The notes under the pieces: generated by a model
Database searches by the model: none
What the model was told of the DNA's origin: nothing
The model's input: only the letters and a program-made list of their open reading frames with translations
Shown: piece after piece, positions 11,177 to 24,400 of the stretch
Layout: every line of letters begins with the position of its first letter
How positions within the stretch are numbered: the first letter of the stretch is position 1
Source of the DNA: Xylocopa sonorina
Taxonomy: Eukaryota; Arthropoda; Insecta; Hymenoptera; Apidae
Reading direction: 5' to 3'
DNA length: 64,000 nt
Assembly (NCBI RefSeq): GCF_050948175.1
Contig: NC_135195.1
Coordinates: 9,142,001 to 9,206,000, forward strand
Translations under genes and position numbers: made by a program

Positions 11177-13370
11177 AATATTCCGCCAGTACCCGGCCTT
11201 TTTTATTTTCCACTCACCGCGATGTCGGAACGTTCTCAGTTAAGGGGTTACCTCGCGAAAGAACGCGGTTTTTTCGATCCTCGTCGCGCGCCATCTGACC
11301 GTTCTCTGTGTACGAACCTTGGACGCATTTATCGTCGTCACGGTCGTCTGACAAAGGGGAGCGATTAAAGCGCGATGAACAAAAAAAAAGTATGATAATA
11401 TATTAAAAAGTAATAGTCCGTTTCTCTTTCTTGTCGTTATCTCTGTATCCCCTCTTTCTCGTTTCCACTCTCTTCTCGTTTCCCTTTGTTTCGTCCGTCG
11501 ACGGAATGAGAACGCAGGTGGAGCGTTCGCGATAAAAAGCATTTTCTACGAACCAAAGGAACACCCCCTTTTTTTTCCTTTTTTTTTTCACCGCTTTTCC
11601 CCGCTTTCGTACGTTATATACGTATACGCGTTATCGACGCGCGGCAGAATTATTTTTTGCCCCGGCTTTTATCGACCTACCCGCTTTTGTTCCGTACGAA
11701 CGACTTCGGATAGGATTCTAATGACTTTTCATATATCAAATCCCTGCTGGCCGAGTAAGCCAGGTTCAAAGATCCCAACGGTGCCGCGGCAACTTTTCCG
11801 TTTAAACGGTAACGAGACCGATCTAACTTGCGCGGCCGCGCGGGGTGATAAAACTTTCCGCTTGATCTATTGCCGCTTCAGCAATTAATTCCCGCGCTCG
11901 CGGCCAGCTGATATCGGCATCGGCTCGTGCGTCGGTTATCAGGAAGCGTGGAAATAGTGACGGCCAGTGGGAACACGCCGGATCGCGGCGTTATGGGTGT
12001 TTTCGCGGAAAATCATTTTTTGATCGTTTTGCCAAACACGCCCACGCTCTGTGTACGTATAAATTCCGAAAACCGATCCCGACCGATCTTCGTTAGAGTT
12101 TTTATCTGAACCGTTCGCGTGTACACGGACCTTTCCAACTAGACGAACGGCCATAATACGACGGCATCGATGCTAAATTAACCAGCAGGGGAGCTCAGGC
12201 CATTCTACGAAACCAGATCCATCTTCTATCGTGAATAATTCGTGCTCTATTTGCGGACGAATCTCTGATAAGTTTTTCCTATTATTTCTTCGGTTCGTAG
12301 AGTATTGCATTCTCAACGGCATGAAGTATGTACCATCGATAACACGGATTTCTTTTTAGAGCGCATCCAGTGCGTCATCGGTTCTAGTGGATATAGATAG
12401 TGTGGCAAGGACCACAAATGATGCGTCATCGACTTGGATTTTCAGATAACAGATGATTTTAGGTGACTACTTGGCTATTGAATCAATCCGATACCGCCGA
12501 TATGACGTGTGCTGTATTTTTCGATTGCACAAGTGTACGTGTATCACCTCGTTTTATCTTCTTTAACCCTCGAGAAGTCGTATTGGTAATGAAATAGAAA
12601 AATATACTCGCGTCGTCTCTCGTTGTTCGTTTCGAACAAGGTTGGCCGCTAATCAAAACTTAACCGTCCGAATTACACGACCGATCGATCGGCGTCGTCA
12701 ATTAGTCAAATTGCTCGAATAAATATCATTTCCATTAAAGTTTAACCGTGCGCCCCGGAGCCGAGACCGAAATTGGCCCGTTTCATAAACCGAGCCGACA
12801 ATGATCGGTTTATTCGCCGTTGATAATTAGGCGGTTGACAAAATAGCGTCGTGGCTGAAATCCGTGAGCGGGCACGGTGTCGAAAAAGGAGATCGTTTAA
12901 GAATAGCCGATCGATCGGGCAGGTTGCGCACAAGCTATCTCTATATAAACGGGATTGCGGAGTGGCTAAGCGCGAAATGCTTTCCCCGGATATCGAGCGG
13001 ACGTGTACCTACCCGCCGCGTTGCGATTGATGGTCGAGCCAATTGGCAGCCGGGCACTTGGCAAGAATGATGCAATTAACCAATAAACACGTTTTCCAAC
13101 CGGTCAACCGCACGTACACGGCAGAGAGCAAGCGGTACACAGAGCCCGCGCCGGGATACTCTCCCGCCGCGTACAAGAGACACGCGTCGTCGTAGCCAAC
13201 CTCGTCCTCGCGAGGAGTCACGTTCCGCCTCTCCGTCAGGTATGTATCTCCGACGATTATACGCTTTATCTTCGATCCTGTCGCGATCATTCGATCGACG
13301 TACGATTCTCTGAAATCGAACGTTCTGCCTCTGAATCTAAATAAACCGGTTCGCGTTCGCTTCCTGTACG

Positions 13371-13781
13371 TACGGGGTGTCCGTTTCGATCGAGGTTTTA
13401 TCCGCGCTCGAAGCAGAACGGGATATTTTTACGCAAAATCAATGATCTTACGTGTATACAGTTGAGTAATTCATTTGGTTTTAGGACTGATTCGGTCATC
13501 CGAACTTTGACCGTGCTTGTAATTTAAATAAGGCTCTGGAATCGATATGATTCGAGTGAGAAATGCCGCTGACTTAACGAAATTTAAAGGCGAACGTTTA
13601 ATTCGGTTGAACGCTTTGATTGAATGGCGTTATATATTCACACTGGCCACTTTATTCTCATTTTTGTCGAACGAAACGAGCCGTTCAACCAAATGGAGCG
13701 ATTGTAGTGCGAAACCGCGATGATCTCGTCGTAACAAAGGTTGTTACTTCAAATGTATCCGTTTAAAGCGGACACCCTGTA
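13371..13781. mobile_element. Short TIR element flanked by TA (candidate MITE)
   Basis: The left end reads TA-CGGGGTGTCCGTTT (from 13371). The right end, reverse-complemented, reads TA-CAGGGTGTCCGCTTT (ending 13781). The termini thus match over about 13 of 15 positions and are both bordered by TA, the target duplicated by Tc1/mariner-type elements. The total is about 411 bp with no transposase frame. A second element at 23921-24540 has the same terminal sequence. The internal parts of the two arms do not pair further. The family is not identified. Confidence 0.5.
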
Positions 13782-16700
13782 CACGCCTGGATCGAGGCGA
13801 AACTTTGCTCAGCTTTGGTAAAAGGTTTTGTTTCGGTGGCTTTAACTGAGGACGAAAATCGGAGACTGCGGAGATCGCGTGCATACGTGTTTCGTTTAAC
13901 CGACACGTTTCGTTTTAACATTCGAACGATGTTGGTTCGAGTTGGTAACGTTGGAAGGAACGTTATTGTACGGTTATACGTGTACACAGTACCACCGACG
14001 GGGTATAGGATAGACCACTCACCGGATGCATTTTTCTGACCCGAGAATTCGGAGGCTTCAGAGCCTCGTATATATAATTTCTAAACTGTTGGAAGAAAAG
14101 CTGGGATTTTTTCGCACGATCGATAGTTGGTAAGACAAGTGGAGTATCAATGATTCTAGTAGGTACTTGAGCGAGGGAATATTGGTTTTCTTTCGGCGAA
14201 TCGGGCGAGATTCGCATGCATGGGACGCATTACGCTGGTAATCGTGTAATCTTTCGATGGCGCTAGAGTTATCACGTATGTACCGTGCAATCGATTCGAC
14301 GCATGCCGATCAATTTCGATACCGCCAACACCCCTCCCGACCACCCGTACCCATTTTACGCCGACGAACTAACTGAACAATGGACCGACGTAAATAAATA
14401 CACCGTGTGAACGGAGGAATTCTGTCGGCATTAATAAACCATGCGTTGACTAACAATCGCGTTAAACAAACTATAAACATCGATGATCCTAAATGCTCGT
14501 CACCGTTATTGATAAACGCGAATCGGTCGGCCGGCTATTTAATAGGGGACATTGTAGCTCGACGAGCAGGACGGATCGATCCGTCGTGGCTGTTATCGCG
14601 GCGAAAAAAGGCGTACGACGTGAATTGATTGCGATTCGATTCTAATCGGAATAATAATAATAGTAATGGTTTTATTACACTATTAATACGACATTAATAT
14701 CGCGATGTACGTCGCGAATGAATACGATTTCAATCGCCACGTGTGTTCAGGCTCTGATGCGTGTACGAGTTAATTAAAATATTCAACCGGCAATGAAAAT
14801 ATTATGCTGATCGCGAAAACAGTTGGCGACTTTTATTGGTTCAACCATTATTTTCGTGATCGCGAGCTCGTAACCTCACTTGTTTTTGAATTACGAAGCA
14901 ATTTCGTTTATCTATTTCGTTTATTTATAGCACCATTCAAGAGTAACAACGCATGCCCTGAAACTGCAACAATAAGTAGCAAGTCCAGTTAATTGTACGA
15001 TCATAATTTTTTTTTCTTTTCGAACGATCCGTGTAAGCGGAGGATACGAAATAGATCTGTTAAAGTAGGGAAGAAAGGGCTTAAAGGGGAACGATCGGAG
15101 GGACAAGATAGAAGAAAGGATGACGAAAAGCTCAAGGGGATAAAGGAGCAGACGTCACGCAGCTATGTAACTTGGAGAAAATGGATACACAGGGTGAAGG
15201 GAGGAAAAAAGGTGGTCGTTAAAATGTTTAGTAAGTACGATGAAATGGGAAATGTTTGAGAAGACGTCACCCATCCGTCACAGCCGACGTCGTAAAACGG
15301 GGCGTTAACTCGGCTCTGTTTGCGGGAGAAGGCAACCGGTTTTTACGCGTGATCTGTCGCGGCTCGCGCTACGTTCGAGCGGAGAAACGAGAAGAAAAGG
15401 CGTAGGGACTCGTGGAAGGAAAAATGGCGAGAAATAATTATTCGGTCGGTTTTAACGTAACGCGCGCGTGATATTTCGCGTGAATGTGTTACTTTCGTCG
15501 CGGGCTTATCCGATTAATCGCGTCGTCGGTAAGATAACACGGGGCAAGGAATTTCGTATCGAGCGTTCCAGTTCGATGACAGGTGATGACGTGTTCCTTT
15601 GCCAGCTTTCGCGTCAGCTCGAATTATATGGCACAGATTTCTGTACGTATCTTGTACCGCAGCGAATGGTTCCGTGCTTTACATGCCCCTTTACAAATCG
15701 CGCCCAACCGCTCGTGAATATTACCCAATTAAAAGCGGAATCCCACGCAGGTAATTACATGTTTACTTAATCGACGTGCGAGTGATTTTCTAACATGGAA
15801 ACCGACGTGTAACTTCTCATTTTATCCCGTAATGCCTGTAGGAAATCAATCTCCGACTGCCGGGGTCGGTTTTATCGTGATCTGCTTTTATTGATTTTAG
15901 ATTAATAAACCGAGTTGAATTAATTCGCCAGTGAAACGAGTAATCTGTAAAAATTTAATTTTACGGCGGAATGAAAAAAAAAACATTTTTGATTTCCTGT
16001 ATAAAATCAGCTTTTGCTCGAATATTTTTTTTACTCTATATTTAGGAATCAATTCACATGTACGTATCCGCATATAGCTAGATAAAGCCACGAGTATAGG
16101 CCCATGTTATATAAAACATAACCGTTTCGCAATTATACCAGAGCGATCACGATATCAAATACGAAACGGCCTCGTAAAATATGGAAAACGAGAGTCATCT
16201 TTACCAGATTTCTTTAAGCTCCGCCTATTAAATTAATGAACGTTAATATTTCACGATTAAAACCGTCGAACGATAACCAACAACAGCGTGTGGCAAGATT
16301 CTACACAGCGCGAGACAACGGCGACCAAAAAAAGAAAAAAAAAATGATGGCACCCTTTGATCCTCGCGTTCACCACGTAACGATTAGCTGGCACAATTAC
16401 AGCCGCTAAAGCACGTTGCACGGTACACGATGCCTGGACTACGGTGTCATTAACGAGTCCCGGTAATTTCTTCTCCCATTTGCTTGGTGTACGCGAAATT
16501 TTCGTGACTCGCTCGCTCGCTCGCGTGTCATCGCTCGTTAAAACCGTTCTCGCTCTTCCCGTCTCCTGTGACCAAGAAGTGTCTCCTCTTCGCTCGTCCC
16601 CGCGCCCCTGTGCTTTTTACCCCCGCTAAATAACGATAAGATTAAGCGTCACCGGGCCGAGTGCAGGAAGAGCAAAGTGATAATAATTGTTTGCTGGGAG

Positions 16701-18044
16701 TTGAGGCGGAAAGGTCGTCGATGGTTACCACCCCATCCGAAGGGGATGAACGTCGAAGCTTGTCGTTAGAAGGGTGTGCATGCGTGTAGACGACGTATAT
16801 AGACACGTCGAGAGATACTACAGAGGAGAGTAGTCGGAGTCAGTGGGACGAAAAGAGAGTGAGACAGTGGGAAGGGTTTGGGGGATGATGGTCGCCGGAG
16901 TAAGGTCGAGGATGAGACGGACGGTCGACCGTGAAGCGGCGGGAACGAAAATGAGAGAAACTAAACGGGCGTGACGAGGATGACAGATGAACCGAGAACA
17001 GGCTAAACTCCAATCTGAAAGGTTCGTGGCTACAAACGGGACGAGTGTAAACTAAACCGAAAAGCCTGGGACCGTGGTGGAAGGTTCTGGTGATTGTAGC
17101 GGAACGATCGTTGGATGAACGAGGGATTTAGCGAGGGAAAAAGAAATGTATTCACCGTTTCCTCTCGTTCGTTCCTTTCTATTTTCGAGCAGACACGAGG
17201 AGAGACGATCGCAGTTTAATATGGTTTAACGTTAGATTAGGCATTTTTACGAGCGCCAAGACAAACGGATAATCGTTCGGGAGTCATTGGAAGCCACCCT
17301 GGGTAGTTTAATTTAATAAAAGCATCGAAGTAGTCGCGGTAGCGCGGCATTCGTTATGAAGCGATCAAATTTGCATGTAATAAAGAGGAAGGTTAACACG
17401 GGTTTTCCGGTGCGCGTTAGAGATGTTGTAGCGTGTCTCGGGTAATAATTTAATACGCGTACCGGCGTAATGCAGCTACAGGACTCGCCGCAAGATCTAC
17501 CGCGCGCAAAATCTCGTTTTTCTGTAAGTAAAAATGCAAAGCGGATCGGGACGAACGGATTCCCCGTCTCGCTGAAAACGTATAGGAGCCATCGGTGGCG
17601 CGAGGGCGCGCGCAACTTCGGAGCAGAACCGGATGGAAAAGAGACGCACGATCTAAGAGGCCGATTGTCGGAGGCGCGAGAGCGAAAAAGAGAGAGAACG
17701 ATCGGTAGAACGCGGGGGAACGAGCGAGACGGAAAAGACGAGCAAAGGGGAGACCACGTGGTGTCGTGGTAAGCAGTAGGGAGGGGGGGCCGTAGCGGGC
17801 GACGGTGCGGGACAAGGAGAGGGAAGAGCTTCCCCTCGACTCTGCGGTTGATTAGTTGATACCCGTCCGTCGTCGAGGGTGGATCGTTCGTAGTTGCGTC
17901 TTACGTATGTACATCGCGTATTCGCATCGCGTTACTTTCCCGTGATATTCAACGCGGTTCTACGTATATTTCTGTTCTCTACGTGCGTGTACGTACGCCT
18001 CGTATATTCCTCTTTGTGTACAACCGTTGTGAAACGCGTACCAA
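13782..18044 (+). promoter_or_regulatory. Upstream flank of groucho, probable promoter region
   Basis: There is no recognisable coding sequence. CpG and purine/pyrimidine tracts rise towards 16.6-18.0 kb. TATATA at 16796-16801 and an initiator-like TCAGTG near 16840 are spaced about 46 bases apart, which is not canonical, so I do not call a start site. The groucho 5' UTR must begin somewhere before 18339. This stretch is the natural place for its promoter, but that is inferred only from position. Confidence 0.35.
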
Positions 18045-18196
18045 GTGAGTGGCTATTGCGAATAGGGGACTCGGAGAAGAAAGTGACAGTGCTCAGTGTG
18101 TGCTTTCGCCTCGACTTTATCCCCTTGTCTTGTGTCTTGATTTCGGTTCGGTTATTGCCTCCTCTTTTCGTTTTTCCATCTCTCGTTCTTGACCAG
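18045..18196 (+). other. gro: Candidate 5' UTR intron of groucho
   Basis: GTGAGT at 18045 follows CCAA. The segment ends in a pyrimidine-rich stretch (CTCCTCTTTTCGTTTTTCC) and TTGACCAG at 18196. The 152-bp interval has good donor, tract and acceptor, and lies 142 bases before the initiator ATG. Splicing here would not affect the protein. It is inferred from consensus only. Confidence 0.3.
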
Positions 18197-18338
18197 TGGA
18201 TAACAGTGCGTACTGGCTATGACCTGGGATACCGCCGGATATACCTGAGGATAACGGAGACGTATCCATTATTCCTGACAGGAGTTCGTCGTAACGGGAG
18301 GAAGCAACATAACCTCTTCGAGGGCCTGTGACGATAAG

Positions 18339-18404
18339 ATGTACCCCAGTGCCGGTATAAACGCTGCGGCAGCTGTGGCTGTGGCAGCTGCGGCACGGCA
18401 CCCG
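18339..18404 (+). CDS. gro: groucho coding exon 1 (MYPS start, Ala-rich)
   Basis: This exon encodes residues 1-22: MYPS, then an Ala/Val-rich stretch from GCN/GTG codons, then RHP, and ends at the strong donor CCG|GTAAGT. In Drosophila Groucho, as I recall it, MYPS is followed almost at once by RHP, so about 15 residues are inserted here. The upstream in-frame stop is TGA at 18276-18278 and no earlier in-frame ATG lies between. Confidence 0.88.
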
Positions 18405-21400
18405 GTAAGTGGTTTTATTTCTTTTTCTTACTTGTCGACCTTTTTTTTCCCCCCTTCCCTTCTTCTTCGTCTTCTTCTCTAACATACACGCTCGACAGGA
18501 ATGACTGGCACGACCATCGCGATAAAAATAAAACGGCGGAGGATTTTAAGTATTGAGACATCTCGCGTAGCGAGCACACCGGGTGATTGTTTTGATTTTC
18601 GTGTTTAATCGCGTCGAACCGTATGATTCGATCCGACGCTACCGACGCGACGGATCTAACGCGCGCTCCCGTACATCGTGCTTCTAATACGGTGTACCGA
18701 GTTCGAACATTCGACGCGCAAATACGACGCACGCCTGAACATTGGTTATTGCCGTGGCCAATCGTCCGCATTAATCGCGTTTCTTATTATCGGTCACGTA
18801 CGTTTCCGAGCGTTCGCTTTTTCGCGAATCGTGAAACGCAATCGCGTCCTTTTCCTCGCGGCTGTTTATCAAAGACTCGAACTGTCTATTTATTCGGAAA
18901 TTATACGCGCGGCGACGAAGTCGATTAACTTGTGCCGGTGACCTCGCTATATCTTGTTGTCAATACATAGTCGTTGATTACCAGTACAAAGCAACCGTGA
19001 AAACATTTAGATCCGTGGCCAGATACCATTAACGTTCCTCCATCGTAGCCGGTATTTCGCTGACACTGCCGCGTACATATGTATGTACACTGTGAACGGT
19101 GTCGTTGGAGGCATAATACGAAACCAGTGAAATTAAATTTAACCTTCCTCATCAGAAGGGGATAGCAATTTCAATGCCGCAAGGAATAAGGTTACGAAAA
19201 TTGCACCTGACTGTAACCCGTCATCGGAGGATTGTTTTTTTTTCTCTCTCTCTCTCCTTTTTCTATCTGCCTCTGTCCTCTTTCTCGCTCTTCACCGCCA
19301 CTCCTCCGGCCATTCATCGTCTCGTTTCGCCACGGACATTGAACACGCTTCGCGTATCCTCGCGTTTTTTCAATTGTGCGAGCGCACTTTCGATAAGTAT
19401 CGTTCGTTGCCGTACCGGTCGTGCCTCTATCCATGCTAATTCGAGATAACGATATATCGACCGTAGGCACCCTCCCGTCGGATGGATTCGTAGTCTATGG
19501 TCTGTTCCTCGCTCCCTCCTGTCCTATCTTCGTCCCTCGAACCGAATGAAAAAAAGGTAGACCTGAAAAGTACTGCGAGGGCGGCTTTTTTTTCCCCCGA
19601 GCCGGTCAGAACGATTGCGACGGCAGGCGACTCGCGCGCGCGCGCGCGTGTACGCCCGCTCTGCCAGACGGACTCTTTCGGATCGTTAGTCGAATGAATC
19701 CCGGTCCCGTATTTATTTTCTCTCGATAGTTTACCCACGTTCTGCGCCAGTCCCTTTACCCCGGCCCGATACCCTTCCCTCTGCCACCACCATCCGCTCT
19801 CTTCTCTCGCAAAGCACACACGCGGCAGAAAAACACGGACGCGCGCGAGACAGAGTTTGCACACGCGTCTCTGCACTAAATACCTGCGCGTTCTCTCGTG
19901 TATAAATACGCGTCCCATGAAATTGACGCGAACCTAATTTTTTTCGTCCGGTTTGTTTCGCTTTTTTTTTTGGAGCCAGACCTTTACATCGAACCGCCTC
20001 GAATTCGCCACGCGCTCGCGCGAGCGCCTGCTGCATTCGATGCAGTTGCGTGTTTGCGCGTTACGCAGCGTGTACACGCGCCGGGGTTGTACGCGGACGA
20101 GCGGGCAGACGGTGGCGCAGAAACGGTCGAAAAATGGACGAACCGGCGAACAAGCGCGCAGAGGGGTGAAGAGATCGTGAACGAGGCAGGGTTCGTCGAC
20201 GGAATAATATTTGGCCGGAGTGCAAATTTTCATTCGGCCGTAAACAGGCCGGGAGTCGAGGCGGAAAAGCTCGTCGCGAATAGGACGAAAATAAATGCGT
20301 ATATCGTGACCACCGTCGGCCAATATCCGCAATTACATTATGCCTGGTGTACGTGCCGCCGCGGTCGACGATTACCAACCGAGCAAACGGCGGCCAGAGA
20401 AGGGAAGGGAAGAAAAAAAAAAGAAAAGAAGAGGGGATGGTAGTAAATCCCGGATAAGGAGGGACGCTTCTGTCGCGCGGAATTATTTGAAACTGCTGGA
20501 ACATTTCCAATACGGTATATAGAAAGTGGAGCAGATTTGCTCGCTTTAGAAGCCTGGTTTAGGTGATCCATTTTTATTCGACGTTCCGCTGCGAACGATT
20601 GCCGTTTTATTGTCCCGGTTTTATAACGTATGCGCGTCATCGGACACGCTTCTTTCCAACGTGCACCCCATTAACGATCGGTAATGCGTTCGTCGGTGAA
20701 ACTAAATACAGTCGCACGGACCTGTATGTTCTGTGGAACGGCGGCGTGGAAGTGTATAATCTTACGTTCCGATGCTCGAGTGAAAACCCATTAGAAACGG
20801 TAGGGGAATTTTACGGTGTGTTCTGGTAACAGTACTCTATAATAAACGAACCGTAACAATAATGCTCATTGTATAATTTCTATAATAAGCATTGCGCATT
20901 CGGTTGCGTCGATTCGTTTCGCGTTAACGCAAACGCGTGACGGCGAAGTCCTTACGAAATTTCTTGTCGAAGTTGCGCCTTCCTCTTCGCGCGTGTCAGT
21001 GTAGTTCGTCTATCTTTCCTGTTAGGCGGACTAAAAAGTTCGCAGCCTTTAAGGGTCATGATCGGTGAGATTTCAACCCCGAGCGAATTTCGTATTAATC
21101 GTAACGAGTAGCCTCGTAATGCGATATTAACGTCGCCTTTACATCATCCTGTGCACAGCCAGCACGGAACCTGTTCGCACGCAGACGCGTTTCTTCTTAT
21201 CCGATCGTAAACGAATCTTCGTTTAACCGTGCACTATTGGTATGTCGTTGGGAGTTGGTTATTCCCGTTTTATCGCCGCGTCGTAATACGCACCGTTTAC
21301 AGGTTTCTGTAATCAATAGGGGGAATCCGAGGCTCGTAAAAATTTACCCCGATGGCGCACACGGCCCCTCCGCCCGCCGTCACTCCAGACGTCCTCCCAT

Positions 21401-24400
21401 TGTCCGTTTGCCGTTCACCTCGGACGAGCGTGTCTTAACTTTTCACGCTTTAATCCCGTAATCCTATTAACGTCGTAGGATCGTAAAATTCGTGCCTGCT
21501 CCCTCGACGCGGCCGGGGGTTGCAATTTACAATAGGGACAGTCGATTGCCGGCAAGTGCCTGCAGTGTAAATACAGGTGCACGGGTCTTGAAAAGGGGGC
21601 GACGGGGGTGAGAACGAGAGGGAGAAAAAAATTGGTTACCTGGGTCGCGATCGGGTCTGACATCGGTCGTGTTTACTCCCCCATTGTGTTTCGCCCCGAT
21701 TGTTTGTCCGGCTCGTTACCGGTGTCCCTCCTACTTTTATCGATGGTTCACCGTTTCGAATATTTTTCGGCGGACGGCTCGATTCGTTCCGGGGTGAGAA
21801 AGGCCGTTACCAGTTCCGCCTTCGAGCGAAACGACGCTCGGAGAATGTATCGGGATCTTTGTTTGAGGAGTGGAGTCGTCTGAATTGGTGAAAGTTGCTT
21901 CGAGGCACGAGATAGCTCGTGTATCGTATTTTCGAGAGATGTTTGGGAGATAGCGCAGATGAAAAATCGGAGGCGATACAAACGTTCGAACGTTGAAAGT
22001 ATTATTTCATTCGAGGATTATTTTTTATTGTCTTTCGAATTGTATATTTCAGTGGAAATCTGAAGTATATCGGTAAACGTTTCGCAAGTCGTTAAAAAAT
22101 TCTATTCCATCGTGTTTCTTCAAACACTATCGGAATCTACTTAAACACCAACTAATCTCCCCTTATATCTCGATGCTCACGGTACGCGTCACGTTTTACG
22201 TAAGATTAAAAGCCACGGTAGGAATATAATCGCAGTTATCGTAATCAAATTCTATTTTTCTCCATCGCGTCCACTCGAATGCCTCGTAATCCCCTTTTTG
22301 TCGATCGAGGAATCCAGCAACGCGTTAAATCGCGCATCGTACTTACGCTCACCCCCCGACGCTAGCGCGTAAAACACATCACTGCTCCCGCGAGAGAATA
22401 GGAAGAAAGAATCGTTCGAACCGAGGGGCCAGAGCGGTACATTTAAACCACCGCGAATCGAGTTAAATCCGGACCGATAATGGAACGCGGAGAGCCACCC
22501 GGTCTTACTTCTAATTATTATATCGCTGGTGTACGCCGAGTACAGTTGGTCGCGTCGTATAATTGTCGTCTGGCGTGCGGAAACGAAGAAAAGAGGAGCC
22601 ACAGGCGGATGGAAGGGCGGCGAGGACGAAAGGGGTGAACGGGCACGGCGCAGGCGGGAATATATATTCAGTGGGATCAGGGTGAAATTGAAATCGAGAC
22701 GAGCGGAATGACGGCGGTGGGACGGAAACGAGGGTGACGTTTGGGCGGCTGAGGGACGGGGGTGGGCGAATGAAGGGGTTCGAAGTACGATTGCACGAAA
22801 TTCGCGGTCCGCGCGCCTGCGAGCTTCCGCAGAGACCGCAATATGCATTGGTAATTACACGGGATGAATTACACCGCGGAATGAGCGAAGCGTGTTACGT
22901 GTAATTGGCGCGCATTATAAATCTCGCGACGTGCAAATAGCTCCACACCTCCGTTCCTCCCCCGTGGATCGAGGGAATACCGGCGTGATATCGGAGTCCG
23001 TGTTGGCGCGGCCGTTCTTTACCAGCGGACGTCGCTTTCCTCGCGGACTTTTTCCGCGGATCCTCTCGCGATAATTTATCGTCGCTGTAATTGCGCCGAT
23101 GGGGAGGGATTTTTCGCTTCTATTAATAGCTGGACGTATGCATGTTTGATCTGTAATTTCTTTCGTAACGTTCGCTCGTGTGTTTTACGTGTGTGTCTAG
23201 TCGTTTGAGGCACAGTAGCCAGCATTGGACTAGCGTTTAATATCGTTACAGTAAATGGTTTGGTTAGGAATAGAGCGATAACGAAATTAGGATATAGGTG
23301 TATTTGGGTGAAGATAAATAATTGAGAATCATTTCGCACCGGTCTAATATCTTTTTAGAAGTACGTATCCTAATGTATACAGACGGACGAATACTTTCTT
23401 AACACCTCGATTTAAATCGTGTAAATTTTGCCATTAGTACCTCCTGCGATCGAGGGGGTTGAGAATCGTAGTAGAGTAAGTGAAAAAATGAAGAGAGATC
23501 AACGCTCTATTCACACGACGCTTCCCGTTTCCTATCGGTGTTTGCGTCTGATTATCCTTGTTACTTCTTCTCCGAAAACCTCCGACCGCGAAACGTAGTC
23601 GTGCCCGAAAACGTGGAACGGAAAGTCGGAACGGTAGTTTGGCCCAACTTCCGCCCTCCGGAGACCACTCGAATCTTTCGCGTCCCGTCGTTTAAACGAC
23701 GCCAAACAAGCTCGCCGCGCGAAGGCGCTAAAAGCCTTTCGGGAATTACTAATTTGCATGGAACGCAAACGGCCGAACGGAATCTCGCATCGTTAGTCAA
23801 CGGCGTCGTTGCAAGTTTATCGTAGTCATGAAAGCAACGAGGAAGATAGACGGGGAATCTTCTATAATGCTGCGAACGTTGGGACACCGCTTCGACTCTT
23901 TCACGAAGCTCAAACTTTTATACACGGTGTCCCAGAGAGAAATCGTTGCTTGTATGTTAAAATTAGAGAATAAAATTGTTGTTACGTTTATCGCAACTGG
24001 TTACTGGTCTCGTGTAACTGCTTACACGCGCAGCTAATATGCAACTCAACTTAATACAACCTCAATCGTATCTATTGTTTACTCATATTTCCCTTGGATG
24101 GTTGGATTATGCGGTAAATACACATATATCCAGGTGGGAAAATATCTTTATGTGCCGTCATTTTTTCCGCACGGGCCTTACAGTGGGACCTTTGTCTAGC
24201 TGTACATCCTCTACGATAAAAATTTCTCTTGGTATCAGTGACTGCAAGTCTGAATCTGATAGATCTCTGTACAGGCTGCTCGTGTTTGTGCATATCTGCA
24301 AACACGGCCAATGCAACCGCTTGTATCGTTTCACTTACTACACGCAGATAACATAAATACCTATGAATTTCACAAGATCGAAACAATTTCTACTTCGACC

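Larger units (their letters stand above)
5761..13370. other. Long intergenic stretch without recognisable gene
   Basis: I see no exon set or protein family here on either strand. The composition changes to CpG-rich with many CGA/TCG words. It contains microsatellites (listed separately), a GGATC tandem at 6609-6628, a 252-codon open frame at 8802-9560 with no recognised family, and the inverted-repeat cluster at 10653-10708. Undetected small exons or non-coding RNA genes remain possible. Confidence 0.5.

Noticed and set aside
12371..12431. Direct repeat TGCGTCATCG at 12371 and 12422
   Set aside because: A ten-base direct repeat is expected by chance in 64 kb, and no other structure supports a site.
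16796..16845. TATATA plus initiator-like TCAGTG upstream of groucho
   Set aside because: The spacing of about 46 bases does not fit a canonical TATA-initiator promoter, so no start site is claimed.
22252..22848. 198-codon antisense open frame in intron 1
   Set aside because: Arg/Ser/Pro-rich composition-driven frame without family similarity.
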